Source: Paratinospora sagittata (taxonomy: Eukaryota > Streptophyta > Magnoliopsida > Ranunculales > Menispermaceae). From it: a stretch of DNA of 64,000 nucleotides. The notes under the pieces were generated by a model. The model made no database searches and was not told where the DNA came from. It saw nothing but the letters and a program-made list of their open reading frames with translations. The position numbers and the translations under genes are program-made. Below, piece after piece: positions 35,101 through 47,212 of this stretch. The stretch covers positions 53,778,024 to 53,842,023 of the forward strand of contig CM069590.1 in the NCBI GenBank assembly GCA_035771175.1, read 5' to 3'. How positions within the stretch are numbered: position 1 is the stretch's first letter; every line of letters begins with the position of its first letter.

Positions 35101-38100
35101 GCAATGCCTAGGTAATATAAACTAAATAAAGTTTGCAATAAAAATACGTATTATATCCACATAAATTTACACATTATTACTACCAAATTTAAGGTTTTGA
35201 GTCGGAAACAATTATAAAGCTGGTTTTCTAATTATTAGAAAAGTACTTTTGAACTTCAAACCAAAAATAATAACAATTTTGTTAACCTCTATTTGTAACA
35301 TTCATCGTGTCTCCTCGTTTGAGAAGTGATTTTTTATTTTTTATTTGAAAATTAAATAAATAAATGGAGAAAACAGACACATACCCTTTTTAGAAACTAT
35401 TAAAATGTTTTCGCAAATTATCATTAAAAGGTCATATTTAGTGCACAAGGCTTTCGCCATTGCAGAAATTGGGGAAGGGACCCCACAATGGAAAAAACAT
35501 TGGCATAACCTTTTTATATTTTCACAAACTATACTAAAGCCCTTAATTTTTTAAAATCACAATGAAACCCCTATCTCCTACCTAGATAGCCAAGTAGCCA
35601 AGTTGACGTAAAAATGCCAAGGTCATACCTATTCCATGTCACGTCAACATCTTGACAACTCTAAGAGAACAACTTAGGGATGACACATATACAAAGAAAA
35701 TTAAGCACCCAAAAAGGACAAAAAAAGGACATATTCAAGCTCATGTCATGATTAGAAGAAAGATAGATACAAATACCTTTGAGGTTGATGAAATTAAACC
35801 AACCATTCCAGGCATAGGCCTCATATGTGCTCCACGGTCATTGTCAATCACCTACGAGAAAAACATGGAATAAAATTGGGGATTGAACAAGAGAAAGGGA
35901 GGAGGGATAGACATGTAAATTCAAGAATGAATGCATGAAAGTTAAAGGAAAAAAAAAGCATTTATAAGAGAGGCTCTAGAGTGAAAAGATAAAAAAAAAT
36001 AAGCTACAAGGCACAAATATTACAGAACATTACCTGTATTTGTCTGTTTTTAACCATAGATTTGTTCGTCCTCTCACGGCAAAGTTTCCTATATTCCTCA
36101 ATGTTTTCATTATGGGGCTTCATGTCAAACTTATGTTCCACCTTACCCTCCATTGTGACCTTTCCTGCAGTAAGAAGTTTCCTCACAAGCTGGTTCAACA
36201 ACTCAACAAAAACGTCGCAGAAACTAAAACGTATACCAAATATATCAAAATGTGTATGTCCACTGTCACTTCTAGGAGGTTCAGGAATGATACACATGCA
36301 CAATTTTACATCTAGATACGTAATGAATACTTTGTAAAAATACAGTAAAATGAGAAACATATGCTGATATAAATTGTAAAAAAGCAACCCTAGATATAAT
36401 TTAATAGCAACAATAAATAAGTGTTTCAAAGTTCAAACCCTAATCTTTTGACAAGTGAAGTTATCCCAACTTTCCAACTTATTGTCCAAGATATATCAAC
36501 ATCTAAAGGACTCTTGACTTTGAATACAAAGAAAAACGAGACTTCCAATTCAAGAGGAACTTGAAAGACATGAATGTTAGTTGATATATTCTCTCCTACA
36601 TCATACAAAGTGTAACAGAAATAAAAGGCTGGACTCGTGCACGAGGCTTCCACTATTGTTGGATCTAAGGAAGGGACTTGATATGTGGTACGATATTGAA
36701 AAATAAGATTAAAAATGAGTTTATTCAAAAAAGCGGAAGGAGTGGTCTCAACTGAAGATAAAATGAGAAAAAATCAAGATGGTTTGGACGCAGAAAAAAG
36801 ACCATTAGGTGCACAAGTTACGAAAAATGACCTATTGAGTAAATGATAATGATAGAGGTAGAGGAAGACCTAAAATAACAAGAATAGAGATAATATAACA
36901 TGATGTAGCTACTTATCACATAATTATTAACTTAGCCCGAGATAAAATAGAGTGGAGGAAGCAGATTCATGTAACCGACTCCATATTAGCCCTTGACAAT
37001 TTTACATAAAGTAGCACCTCAAGCCTTGAACCTATATTTTCACCAATGGTGTCCAAAGTTTGGTTTAGTTAAATTGTATGCCAAACTACAATAATCGGGT
37101 TTTTTAAGTTTACACAACAAAACCAAAACAAACAAAAAGGCTCAATTTAAGTTAAGTTGATTCGTTTGAGTTTTTTAAGTTACTTGATTCAGATTGCTCC
37201 TATTTAGTTTGGGTTGAACTACAATTCAGCAATTTTTACTTAAATTGCATTACTGGTATACATACCAAAAATTACAGGTTGACAATCATAACAAATATTT
37301 ACTTCTCACATTTTACCTTGGTTCAGTTCCAGGTTTGGTTGATTAAGTTAGGTAAGATTCTTAAAAATGGTTCTAACTACAATCCAGTTAGTTCAGAAAC
37401 TTTCAAAATGAACAAAACCAAATCAATCAAACCGGTTTGATTCAGTTTATCAGTTTTATTCCATTGCTTAATCATGTGCTGCATCACCTCAATCTATGCA
37501 GACCCCTAATGTTCACACTTTTCACCGAATGCTTTTAACGTTGGCCCATAACAAAGGACCTGGATTAAAACCCATTCCAATGAACCAAGATGCAGTTTCT
37601 AAAGTTTTTCAATTAGCAGCCTACAAAACATAGATATTTGTGTGCCAGTGTGCCACTGTAAGTCAATAACAAGATTAGCAATAACATAACTTGAAAACCC
37701 TAAAAGTCTGCATAACAGTACAAAATTTTGTATGCGTTCAAAAAAAAATGCTTTTTTTTTACTCCATTATCATATGCAAATGCAATGCAGTAAAAACATA
37801 TAGAAGAGTATGTCACACGTCTGTACAACATTTATCAGAAAAAGCAATCAAACAAATAAAGATTTGTATAAAGATACTTGCTTACACATCAAAAACTTTA
37901 GCATGACAACATATTCTGCAACTATTCCGAAAGAATTTGCCATATCATGATTATCATCTATTATGCTTTAAAAATACACATCATTGTCCTCACCTTGATT
38001 TGATTCAGAGAAAACACACAGCGGCACAAACTCCCTAAACATATTCATAGCGTAACTCTTTGGCACATTCCCAGATTCCGTTGCAGCCAATTCCATGGAA

Positions 38101-41100
38101 AACTGATTATCATTGAATAAAACACACAAAAAGGAAATGTGATTCACAGGAAATGGATCTCAATGATGTACATAACACCACATCTTTAAACATAAAATCA
38201 TTTCAAAAGATGAAATTTAAGACAAAAGCATACTCTGAACTCTTAGAATAAAACACTTACGAATAAATCAAAGACTTGGTAATTTCATAGGTGCATGAGC
38301 TTACACCTTGAAGGTCACCTCAGATTAACATTTCTCCATGTGCCTAGACTTGAACACTTCAAAGTTTGTTAAACAATCGTGCCATCCCAAATGCTTTGAA
38401 AAGACTTATTTTACACCTTCTAACTTCTAACCAAATGTTAGCACCAACAAATTGTCATAAGTTGAAATTTCAATTTTCTTATAAAGGAAAACAAATATAT
38501 TCAATTTTCTTCAGTGGTAAAAGTTGTTGCTATGTGACCAAGTGGTCACAGGTTCAAGTCATGGAAACAACCTCCTAAAATGCAAGGTAAGGCTGTGTAT
38601 AATAGATTCGAAAGAGGTCCAAGTCCGACTCTTCCCCAAGACCCCGCATAGGCAAGAGTTTCATGCATTGGGCTGCCCTTTAGTCCAATCTCCTCCCCAT
38701 CCCAAAATCTTAACCATCATTGAACAATCTTATAAATGGTCTTTAGTCGGAATTGGAAGAACTTTGTCTTCGTGAGGACAAAATGGCTATCCAAAAGTCC
38801 AAAATCAGGTGGCTCAAGGAGGGCGATGCAAACTCAAGATTCTGGATTTTGAATAGTAGAAGGAGCAAGAACTATATTTCCTCGATTGAGAGGGAAGATG
38901 GGAGTTGTTTGTCTGGGGAAAGTGGGGTGGTGAATGGCATTGTGGAATGCTTTACAGAGATCTTTAAATCAGAAAGGAATTACATTTGGGAGGTCGAGGG
39001 TTTTGATTGGGGCCTATATCCCAGGATGACAGAGACATGCTTGAGCGTCCTTTTGATTTGGATGAAGTAAGAGAAGCGGTATTCAGTTGCGATGGATCCA
39101 AAGATCAAGGCTCATATGGTTTCTCAATGTTATTCTTTCAGAAGGCGTGGGAGGTGATGAAAGATGATGTGATGAGGGTGTTGGGGGAGTTTTTTCATAA
39201 CAGAATGATTAACAACCAGACATATGCAACATATATATGCTTGATCCCAAAGAAATGCGACTCTAAATGTCTGAAGGATTACATGCCTATAAGTCTCGTT
39301 ACAAGTCCTTACAAGATAATATCCAAGGTCTTGGCACAGAGGCTCAAAGTTGTACTACACAAAACAGTGGAGGGCTCACAGTCTGCATTTATTCAGGGAA
39401 GACAGATCTTGGATGTTGTTCTTGTGGCCAATGAGGCGATGGAAGATTACAGGGACAGGCCGGTCAAAGGGGTGGTGTTCAAAGTTGATTTTGCGAAAGT
39501 TTACGACACAGTGGATTGGGGCTATCTTGAACCTGTAATTCACAAAAAGGTTTCGGGAAGAGATGGATTAAGTGGATGATGGGTTGTGTAAGTGCAGTAA
39601 CATACTCTGTTGTGGTATATGGGAGGCCTCGAGGTAAATTCGCGGCAGGGAGGGGCCTCCGGCAAGGGGATCCCTTATCCCCCTTCCTATTTACAATTGC
39701 GGTTGATGGATTGGGAAGAATGATGTCAAGGGCTAGGCAAATGGGGGTGGTGAAGGGTTTCCAGGTTGGGATGGAGAAGATTGAAGTTTCATACATGCAA
39801 TATGCGAATGACACACTATTTTTGCTGCAGGGGGAGGAGGGCAATGTCATGAGTGTTTTACAGCTTTTACAATGCTTTTGTGAGTTCTCTGGATTAAAGG
39901 TGAACATGGCCAAATGCCAAATGGTCCGGATAAACATGAGGCCTAAGGTTATACTACGATTAGCTAATCTAGCAAAATGCTCAGTTGACGAGTGGCCAAT
40001 GAAGCATTTGGGGCTTCCCTTAGGGGGTAATCCAAGGTCCAAGGAGTTCTGGGAACCATTTGTCTCTTCTATTTCTAGAAGATTAGATGGCTGGAAGCAT
40101 GCTCTTTTATCAAGGGGTGGGAGACTTGCCCTAATCCGGTCAGTGTTACATGCTATACCGACTTATTTCTTATCCATCTTCAAGGTTCCTCTGGGAGTGG
40201 CTAAAATCATAGAAAGGAAGTTCAAAACCTTTCTTTGGGGTAGCAGAGGGGAAAAAGAAATGAGAAGCTTGATTAGCAAGGAGACAGTACAGCGCCCGGT
40301 TGAGTTCAATGGGATTGGGATTGGGAACATTGCTAGGAAGAACATTGCTTTCTGCGGCAAGTTGATTTGGACGATCATGTTGGATCAGAACTCTCTTTGG
40401 GCACAGGTGGTTACCAGCAGATATGGTAGAATCTCATTCTCTGATAATGGGGCGGGAGCAAGTAGAGCCAAAAGATGCACTCATAGAGGCCCATGAAAGT
40501 TTATAGCATCTATTGCTCCCCTCGTGTTAGCAAATGTCTACCCAAAGATTGGCAATGAGGAGACCTTTCGTTTCTGGGAGGATAGATGGTTGGATGATAG
40601 TTCTTTGGCAATCTCATTTCCAAATCTTTACAGACTTTCCTCTCTACACAATCAACCTATATCCTCCTTCACAATGACTACCCAAACTGCCCCTAATCTT
40701 CATTCTTCATGGAACTTCCATTTCACTAAAAATCTAACATCTAGGGAGCAGAATGAAGCCATAAACCTTCTCCTTAAACTTGAAAACACTAGGTTAACCC
40801 CTAATCGAACTATCTCGCTTGGAACCTTGAATCAAGTGGCACATTTTCCTGTAAATCATTATTCGAAGCTATCTTCACCCCATCAACCCATCCCCCCTTT
40901 CCACTTTCGGCATTCATTTGGAAAACACATATTCCATCTAAAATAAAAGTGTTTGGTTGGTTACTTGCCCATAGGAGATTAAACACAATGGATATGCTAC
41001 AGAAAAGACTTCCTAATTTGTGTATTTCCCCCCAGTGCTGCATTTTATGCTTTCAGGATGAAGAGAACCTGGATCATATATTCATTTTTTGCCCCCTTGC

Positions 41101-44100
41101 AAGGTAAATGTGGGTTAGGTGGTCTAACTTCTCAGGCGAAAGATTTCTCATTCCTTCAACTCTAGAGGACCGCATGATTGCTTCACATTCTTCCATACTT
41201 TCTAGCACGGGCAAGAACGCTGCTAGCATAGCTTCTTTTGCCACATTGTGGCAGCTTTGGCTTGAACGTAACAACAGGGTGTTTAGAGATTAGGTTCATG
41301 GCTAGCTCGTGGGTATTCGCTACTTCTCTTGTTCAGGGTCTATCTCTTTCAAATTGGGTTCTGGATTGGGCGAACTGTCTGTATCAGGTTTAGGGGGGAA
41401 TTCGCTGGTTGCATCATTTTGTTGGCTATTATCCTGTATCACAGTTTTGTTGGATAGGCTAGTTCAATTTGTAGCACTCCTAGTGCTTCAGGCTTCTTGT
41501 ACATTTTGCATATGTTTAATATAATTAAACCCTTGTTTCTTCTCAAAACAAAATAAAAAAAATAAATGGTCTTTAGTCTTATAATGAACAAACTAATTCC
41601 TAGATGGTTTGGCAACAAATATTAAAATTTAGCCTAAAAATAAGAAAGAAATCAAGAATGCCAAAAAAGCCAAGCTTTTGTATTATGCCTTACATCCAAA
41701 AAGTAGCATCTTAAAAACAAGAATAAGCAAGATTTCGAAATGTAGTTGGGCAACAGTAAGCTGTTATAGATTCTATTATCCTACAACAAGGAGAACTATT
41801 ACATCTCTCTCCCATACAAAATTGATCAAAACTCTTAGCCAGAGTTCTCCTAAGACTAAAAAACAGAAAAATAAACAAGATTTCAAAAAGTTCCAATTTT
41901 CCCCTTCATCTCTAATGAAAGTTTTTTGCATGATAAAGAAAAATTGCAGGATATATTGATGAAAATACATAAAAGGTAACAATCAGAAGTATAAATATGA
42001 CTATATGTAGTACTAGAATAAATCATTCTTTATTTTTACATGTATTACATATCTTCCAAGGTATATTAAAACTAGAAAGGTAAAAAAAACCAGAATTTAT
42101 TTAATCATGAAAAAAAAAATCAAAAGGGGCAAGCATTTTTATGGGGAAAAAAAACAATTAAAATCCTATAAGAAGTTTAGTTTTTAATCAATTATTTATC
42201 TTAGCATATGATTCTGAAGTAATGTTCAAAAAGGCACCCTTCCATCCAAATTTACCTATTTTGGCATTCATCTTCATATCTTCATTCAAAAGGCATGATT
42301 ATGACTTATGAGGCTTACATACCACACCTTAAAGCTTATGCCTCGTACTACAAAAAATTGAAAATTCCTCCCGCACAGGTCTCATGTTAAGGTTATCGTA
42401 GTTACTCCAAAACCATTAGAAGCATAGATATGCTAGAAAAGCCCAAAACTACCATGCCCTAGTGAGCCTCAATGCAATGAGTAACATGGGCAATCACATC
42501 CAAAATTCCAAACCATTCAATGAATAGTCAGAGTAGATACATTCAATAAAATAATCAACTCTTGCCACTGCCCTAATGAGCCTCAATTACAATAAAGCAT
42601 AACATCATAATCCACAAAATTGATCTAATTACGATGCCAAAAAAAAAAAAAGCATCTAAAAATCGATACAACAAATCACACATCGCCATCTCAAACTTAT
42701 AACAAGTTCGAAACTCGGAACCCTAACAATACCAAATCTTCCACAGAATTATGTAATTATATGACCAAACGTAATTGATCGATCGATCATTACAATAATC
42801 CATCTAAAAAGAACAAGTAAGAAAGAGAGAGGGGACATTGCTAGGAAGAACATTGCTTTCTGCGGCAAGTTGATTTGGACGATCATGTTGGATCAGAACT
42901 CTCTTTGGGCACAGGTGGTTACCAGCAGATATGGTAGAATCTCATTCTCTGATAATGGGGCGGGAGCAAGTAGAGCCAAAAGATGCACTCATAGAGGCCC
43001 ATGAAAGTTTATAGCATCTATTGCTCCCCTCGTGTTAGCAAATGTCTACCCAAAGATTGGCAATGAGGAGACCTTTCGTTTCTGGGAGGATAGATGGTTG
43101 GATGATAGTTCTTTGGCAATCTCATTTCCAAATCTTTACAGACTTTCCTCTCTACACAATCAACCTATATCCTCCTTCACAATGACTACCCAAACTGCCC
43201 CTAATCTTCATTCTTCATGGAACTTCCATTTCACTAAAAATCTAACATCTAGGGAGCAGAATGAAGCCATAAACCTTCTCCTTAAACTTGAAAACACTAG
43301 GTTAACCCCTAATCGAACTATCTCGCTTGGAACCTTGAATCAAGTGGCACATTTTCCTGTAAATCATTATTCGAAGCTATCTTCACCCCATCAACCCATC
43401 CCCCCTTTCCACTTTCGGCATTCATTTGGAAAACACATATTCCATCTAAAATAAAAGTGTTTGGTTGGTTACTTGCCCATAGGAGATTAAACACAATGGA
43501 TATGCTACAGAAAAGACTTCCTAATTTGTGTATTTCCCCCCAGTGCTGCATTTTATGCTTTCAGGATGAAGAGAACCTGGATCATATATTCATTTTTTGC
43601 CCCCTTGCAAGGTAAATGTGGGTTAGGTGGTCTAACTTCTCAGGCGAAAGATTTCTCATTCCTTCAACTCTAGAGGACCGCATGATTGCTTCACATTCTT
43701 CCATACTTTCTAGCACGGGCAAGAACGCTGCTAGCATAGCTTCTTTTGCCACATTGTGGCAGCTTTGGCTTGAACGTAACAACAGGGTGTTTAGAGATTA
43801 GGTTCATGGCTAGCTCGTGGGTATTCGCTACTTCTCTTGTTCAGGGTCTATCTCTTTCAAATTGGGTTCTGGATTGGGCGAACTGTCTGTATCAGGTTTA
43901 GGGGGGAATTCGCTGGTTGCATCATTTTGTTGGCTATTATCCTGTATCACAGTTTTGTTGGATAGGCTAGTTCAATTTGTAGCACTCCTAGTGCTTCAGG
44001 CTTCTTGTACATTTTGCATATGTTTAATATAATTAAACCCTTGTTTCTTCTCAAAACAAAATAAAAAAAATAAATGGTCTTTAGTCTTATAATGAACAAA

Positions 44101-45536
44101 CTAATTCCTAGATGGTTTGGCAACAAATATTAAAATTTAGCCTAAAAATAAGAAAGAAATCAAGAATGCCAAAAAAGCCAAGCTTTTGTATTATGCCTTA
44201 CATCCAAAAAGTAGCATCTTAAAAACAAGAATAAGCAAGATTTCGAAATGTAGTTGGGCAACAGTAAGCTGTTATAGATTCTATTATCCTACAACAAGGA
44301 GAACTATTACATCTCTCTCCCATACAAAATTGATCAAAACTCTTAGCCAGAGTTCTCCTAAGACTAAAAAACAGAAAAATAAACAAGATTTCAAAAAGTT
44401 CCAATTTTCCCCTTCATCTCTAATGAAAGTTTTTTGCATGATAAAGAAAAATTGCAGGATATATTGATGAAAATACATAAAAGGTAACAATCAGAAGTAT
44501 AAATATGACTATATGTAGTACTAGAATAAATCATTCTTTATTTTTACATGTATTACATATCTTCCAAGGTATATTAAAACTAGAAAGGTAAAAAAAACCA
44601 GAATTTATTTAATCATGAAAAAAAAAATCAAAAGGGGCAAGCATTTTTATGGGGAAAAAAAACAACTAAAATCCTATAAGAAGTTTAGTTTTTAATCAAT
44701 TATTTATCTTAGCATATGATTCTGAAGTAATGTTCAAAAAGGCACCCTTCCATCCAAATTTACCTATTTTGGCATTCATCTTCATATCTTCATTCAAAAG
44801 GCATGATTATGACTTATGAGGCTTACATACCACACCTTAAAGCTTATGCCTCGTACTACAAAAAATTGAAAATTCCTCCCGCACAGGTCTCATGTTAAGG
44901 TTATCGTAGTTACTCCAAAACCATTAGAAGCATAGATATGCTAGAAAAGCCCAAAACTACCATGCCCTAGTGAGCCTCAATGCAATGAGTAACATGGGCA
45001 ATCACATCCAAAATTCCAAACCATTCAATGAATAGTCAGAGTAGATACATTCAATAAAATAATCAACTCTTGCCACTGCCCTAATGAGCCTCAATTACAA
45101 TAAAGCATAACATCATAATCCACAAAATTGATCTAATTACGATGCCAAAAAAAAAAAAAGCATCTAAAAATCGATACAACAAATCACACATCGCCATCTC
45201 AAACTTATAACAAGTTCGAAACTCGGAACCCTAACAATACCAAATCTTCCACAGAATTATGTAATTATATGACCAAACGTAATTGATCGATCGATCATTA
45301 CAATAATCCATCTAAAAAGAACAAGTAAGAAAGAGAGAGGGGACCTGGAGAGCAGATTCGTCGTCGGAGTGGAGAGGATCGAGAGAGAGAACAACCTTGG
45401 CGACGGGTTGAGGGTCGTCGGAGTGTGCCTGAAAACACTTGGACACCATCACCGGACACTTCATCATCCACACCGATCGCTCCGCCTTCGAAGTCTCCAA
45501 CTTCCCACTGCTACTGCACTCTTCCTCCATCCCCAA
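32105..45536 (-). CDS. general transcription factor IIF subunit beta (RAP30)
   Basis: Six exons on the minus strand: 45345-45536, 37994-38102, 36034-36164, 35777-35851, 33815-33964 and 32105-32221. They give 257 residues, all with GT-AG introns and matching phases. TFIIF binds RNA polymerase II and brings it to promoters, and beta (RAP30) has an N-terminal dimerisation domain and a C-terminal winged-helix DNA-binding domain. Visible hallmarks are LETSKAERSVWMMKCP and VAKVVLSLDPLHSDD in exon 1, KLCRERTNKSMVKNRQIQ in exon 3, HMRPMPGMVGL in exon 4, and the winged helix RDRGELEDIMFKLFERQPNW, LKQLVQETDQPAQFLKEIL and YNKRGTNQGTYELKPEYK in exons 5-6. The start is the ATG of MGMEEEC. Intron 1 is 7.2 kb, swollen by a SINE, a LINE and a tandem duplication that ends next to the exon 1 donor. 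The coding exons look intact. Confidence 0.94.
34346..34378. repeat. (GAA)n microsatellite
   Basis: About nine GAA units in TFIIF beta intron 4 (intron 33965-35776). Confidence 0.8.
36755..37010 (+). pseudogene. RTE-like LINE 3' end remnant
   Basis: In TFIIF beta intron 2, antisense to the gene, the plus strand encodes pieces like GAQVTKNDLL, RGRGRPKITRI and INLARDKIEWRKQIHVTDS. This matches the C-terminal tail seen in plant RTE-type LINEs: a (K/R)RGRGRPK block, a run ending A-x-D-(R/K)-x-x-W-R, then IHVADP. Several frame breaks exist, so it is a fossil. No polymerase domain is present. Confidence 0.55.
38510..38683 (+). mobile_element. Au-like SINE, tRNA-derived
   Basis: The segment carries a tRNA-type internal promoter (A-box-like GTGGTAAAAGTTG, B box CAGGTTCAAGTC) followed by the body typical of the plant Au SINE family: ATGGAAACAACCTCCT, GTAAGGCTGTGTA, ACTCTTCCCCAAGACCCCGC and a terminal GGGCTGCCCTTTA. 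It lies in TFIIF beta intron 1, about 50 bp from the LINE insertion point. It is moderately diverged, and the target duplication was not resolved. Confidence 0.65.
38749..41561 (+). mobile_element. 5'-truncated L1-type LINE in TFIIF beta intron 1
   Basis: A 2.8-kb insertion flanked by a perfect 17-bp target duplication (ATAAATGGTCTTTAGTC at 38732-38748 and 41562-41578) and ending in an A-rich tail. It starts within ORF2, after the endonuclease, so the copy is 5'-truncated. It holds a reverse transcriptase region (GSQSAFIQGRQILD, FAAGRGLRQGDPLSPFLF) and a C-terminal zf-RVT-like region (CILCFQDEENLDHIFIFC). Its orientation is antisense to the host gene. Its 3' 1.2 kb, including the right target duplication, is copied again in the tandem duplication. 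Confidence 0.92.
38753..41106 (+). pseudogene. LINE ORF2 (reverse transcriptase), broken
   Basis: Pieces of one ORF2 in shifting frames: 38753 to about 39010, 39007 to about 39550, 39576-40496, 40497 to about 40910, then the zinc-knuckle part to 41106. Frame shifts lie near 39010, near 39550 (an A run) and near 40910, and a TGA interrupts at 40494-40496. The catalytic loop reads YANDT where active enzymes have a YxDD pair, so one catalytic Asp is replaced. The first catalytic motif is FKVDFAKVYDTVDW. No protein can be made from this copy. The frames at 43032-44032 are the duplicated tail of the same pseudogene. Confidence 0.88.
40327..42834. repeat. tandem duplication, copy 1 (2508 bp)
   Basis: The unit comprises the last 1.2 kb of the LINE, its right target duplication and about 1.26 kb of TFIIF beta intron 1 up to the exon 1 side. 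It is followed directly by copy 2 with an offset of exactly 2508 bp. By eye I found a single difference, T at 42158 against C at 44666. Confidence 0.96.
42835..45342. repeat. tandem duplication, copy 2 (2508 bp)
   Basis: Second copy, ending 2 bp before exon 1 of TFIIF beta. The two bases AC at 45343-45344, which are the GT donor on the minus strand, also begin each copy, so the junction has a 2-bp microhomology. Open frames in this copy (43032-43454, 43817-44032, 44186-44467) are identical to those of copy 1 and are not genes. Confidence 0.96.
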
Positions 45537-47212
45537 CGATCGCTCTCTCTCTCACTTCCTCCTTCTGAACTTGCCGCTTGCCGCTCCAAATTGTAGTAGT
45601 AGTAGTTCGCGTTTTCTTGTTTCCGTTTTAGGAGCCTGAAAAATGTCTGTTATAGCCATGTACACCTGGACTACTGTTTTTACATACACCCACAACACAA
45701 GTGGGCCCTTAATGAACTAATCATTATTTTTCTTTCATACATATATGGGAAATTTGAATTTTTATTCCTATTTGTTTCCTATTTTTTATCGGAGACATCC
45801 GATAAAAAATAAAAAAATAAGAAAGGTGTCAAGAAGTAACGGTTTTTACAATTTTTGTAAATGAAATGTTGTTTATTTAATATATCTATATACAACCTTG
45901 CATTTTTATTTTTATTTTTTTCTATCCGATTTTCCCGCATTCAAGAGTTCTCATCATACGTTTTGCGGCGAAATTAACCCTCCTGAACTCAAAAGGTTCG
46001 GCGGACATTTAGTGGGTTTTCTTCTCCCAACCAGAATATGTCTAAAGTGGAGCTCAAACTCGTGATGAGTCTCTCAACCCATCTTAAGGCTCGTTTTTAT
46101 GACCAACGAACCACCCTTTAGTTGGCTTTGCATTTTTATTTGGTTAACTATTCATAATTCTTAAGTTTGAAATTATTTATTTATCATTTGATAAGTCACA
46201 AAATTGTTAAATTATAACTTTGAGAAATGTCGGTGTTCTGTCTTTTGGGGAGGAAGCTTAATGAAAATTTCAAGCAAAATGGAATGTTAGTCGAAAGAAT
46301 ACAAGTATCTATATTAAAATGAATAAACCAAAAGTTTTTTATAACTTCTTTTTTTCGGTCTACCGTTGAACGACACTCAGGTTATGTCCTCATTTGCTTT
46401 TCAGTGAAACTAATTTACTTAAATTTGACCCAACTTGAACCACGTGCAAAAGTCTCCCAACAAAGAGTTTTTTATAACTTCTGCAAACAAGATTTTGACC
46501 CTCTAATCAAATTGTTTCAAAAATAAAAAATAAAAAATAAAATTGTGTGCAGAATTTATGAGTTTAAACATAGCATGCAACAAACATTTTTCCATAATTA
46601 TTTTCAACCCAAAATGTGTACTCAAAACCATACCATACCCATGCTAAGGTAGTGGTGTATTGTGAGTAGTGGGTGTTTCTTTCTTCTTTTTTTCTCTCTC
46701 TCATAATGTAATAATTTAGTGTGTTGCCACTTAAGCCTACGAATATGGGAGCAGCTATGAGATATTCCTCGTGATAAATCAGCTAAGCCCCGGCATCAAT
46801 GCCATATATATGACCAAAAAAAAAATCAACACACAAAAAACAAAAGCAACACCTTGTCCAATAAAATGTTTACACTGAGAACTGATTCCAATAATATTTG
46901 AACATCATCTATCATCTTTCACAATTCAAGGAGAGACTACGAATCGCTCCTCTCGACATTCTCCTAAATTACAACACTCAACAAGACGAATACATTAAAA
47001 CTCTCAAATGGCCCGCATTACTCGGTGGCCTTTTATTTCCTTTGAACAAATTACAATGAAAATGGGGAGCATAATGAGCCCAAAATCAGCTTCTCCCCAA
47101 TAAACGAGCATATAATCTAATAAATTTTGCCAAAGATTGTGCAAACCAAAGAATTGATACATTCATACGGAAAACACAGTTTCCAATCTTCTCAAAACTG
47201 GAGTGCAGACCA
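45537..47212. other. TFIIF beta promoter and V-ATPase 3' flank
   Basis: The first 100 bp holds the CT-rich, GC-richer leader of TFIIF beta (minus strand). The stretch just below 47213 should be the V-ATPase subunit a 3' untranslated region, with a possible AATAAA on the minus strand at 47032-47037, about 175 bp after its stop. Otherwise AT-rich with no gene seen. Confidence 0.45.

Noticed and set aside
38540..38560. tRNA-like B box
   Set aside because: There is no cloverleaf or anticodon arm. The surrounding sequence matches a tRNA-derived SINE instead.
43032..44467. Second set of open frames identical to 40524-41959
   Set aside because: They lie in copy 2 of the tandem duplication and are tails of the same broken LINE or intron sequence, not paralogous genes.
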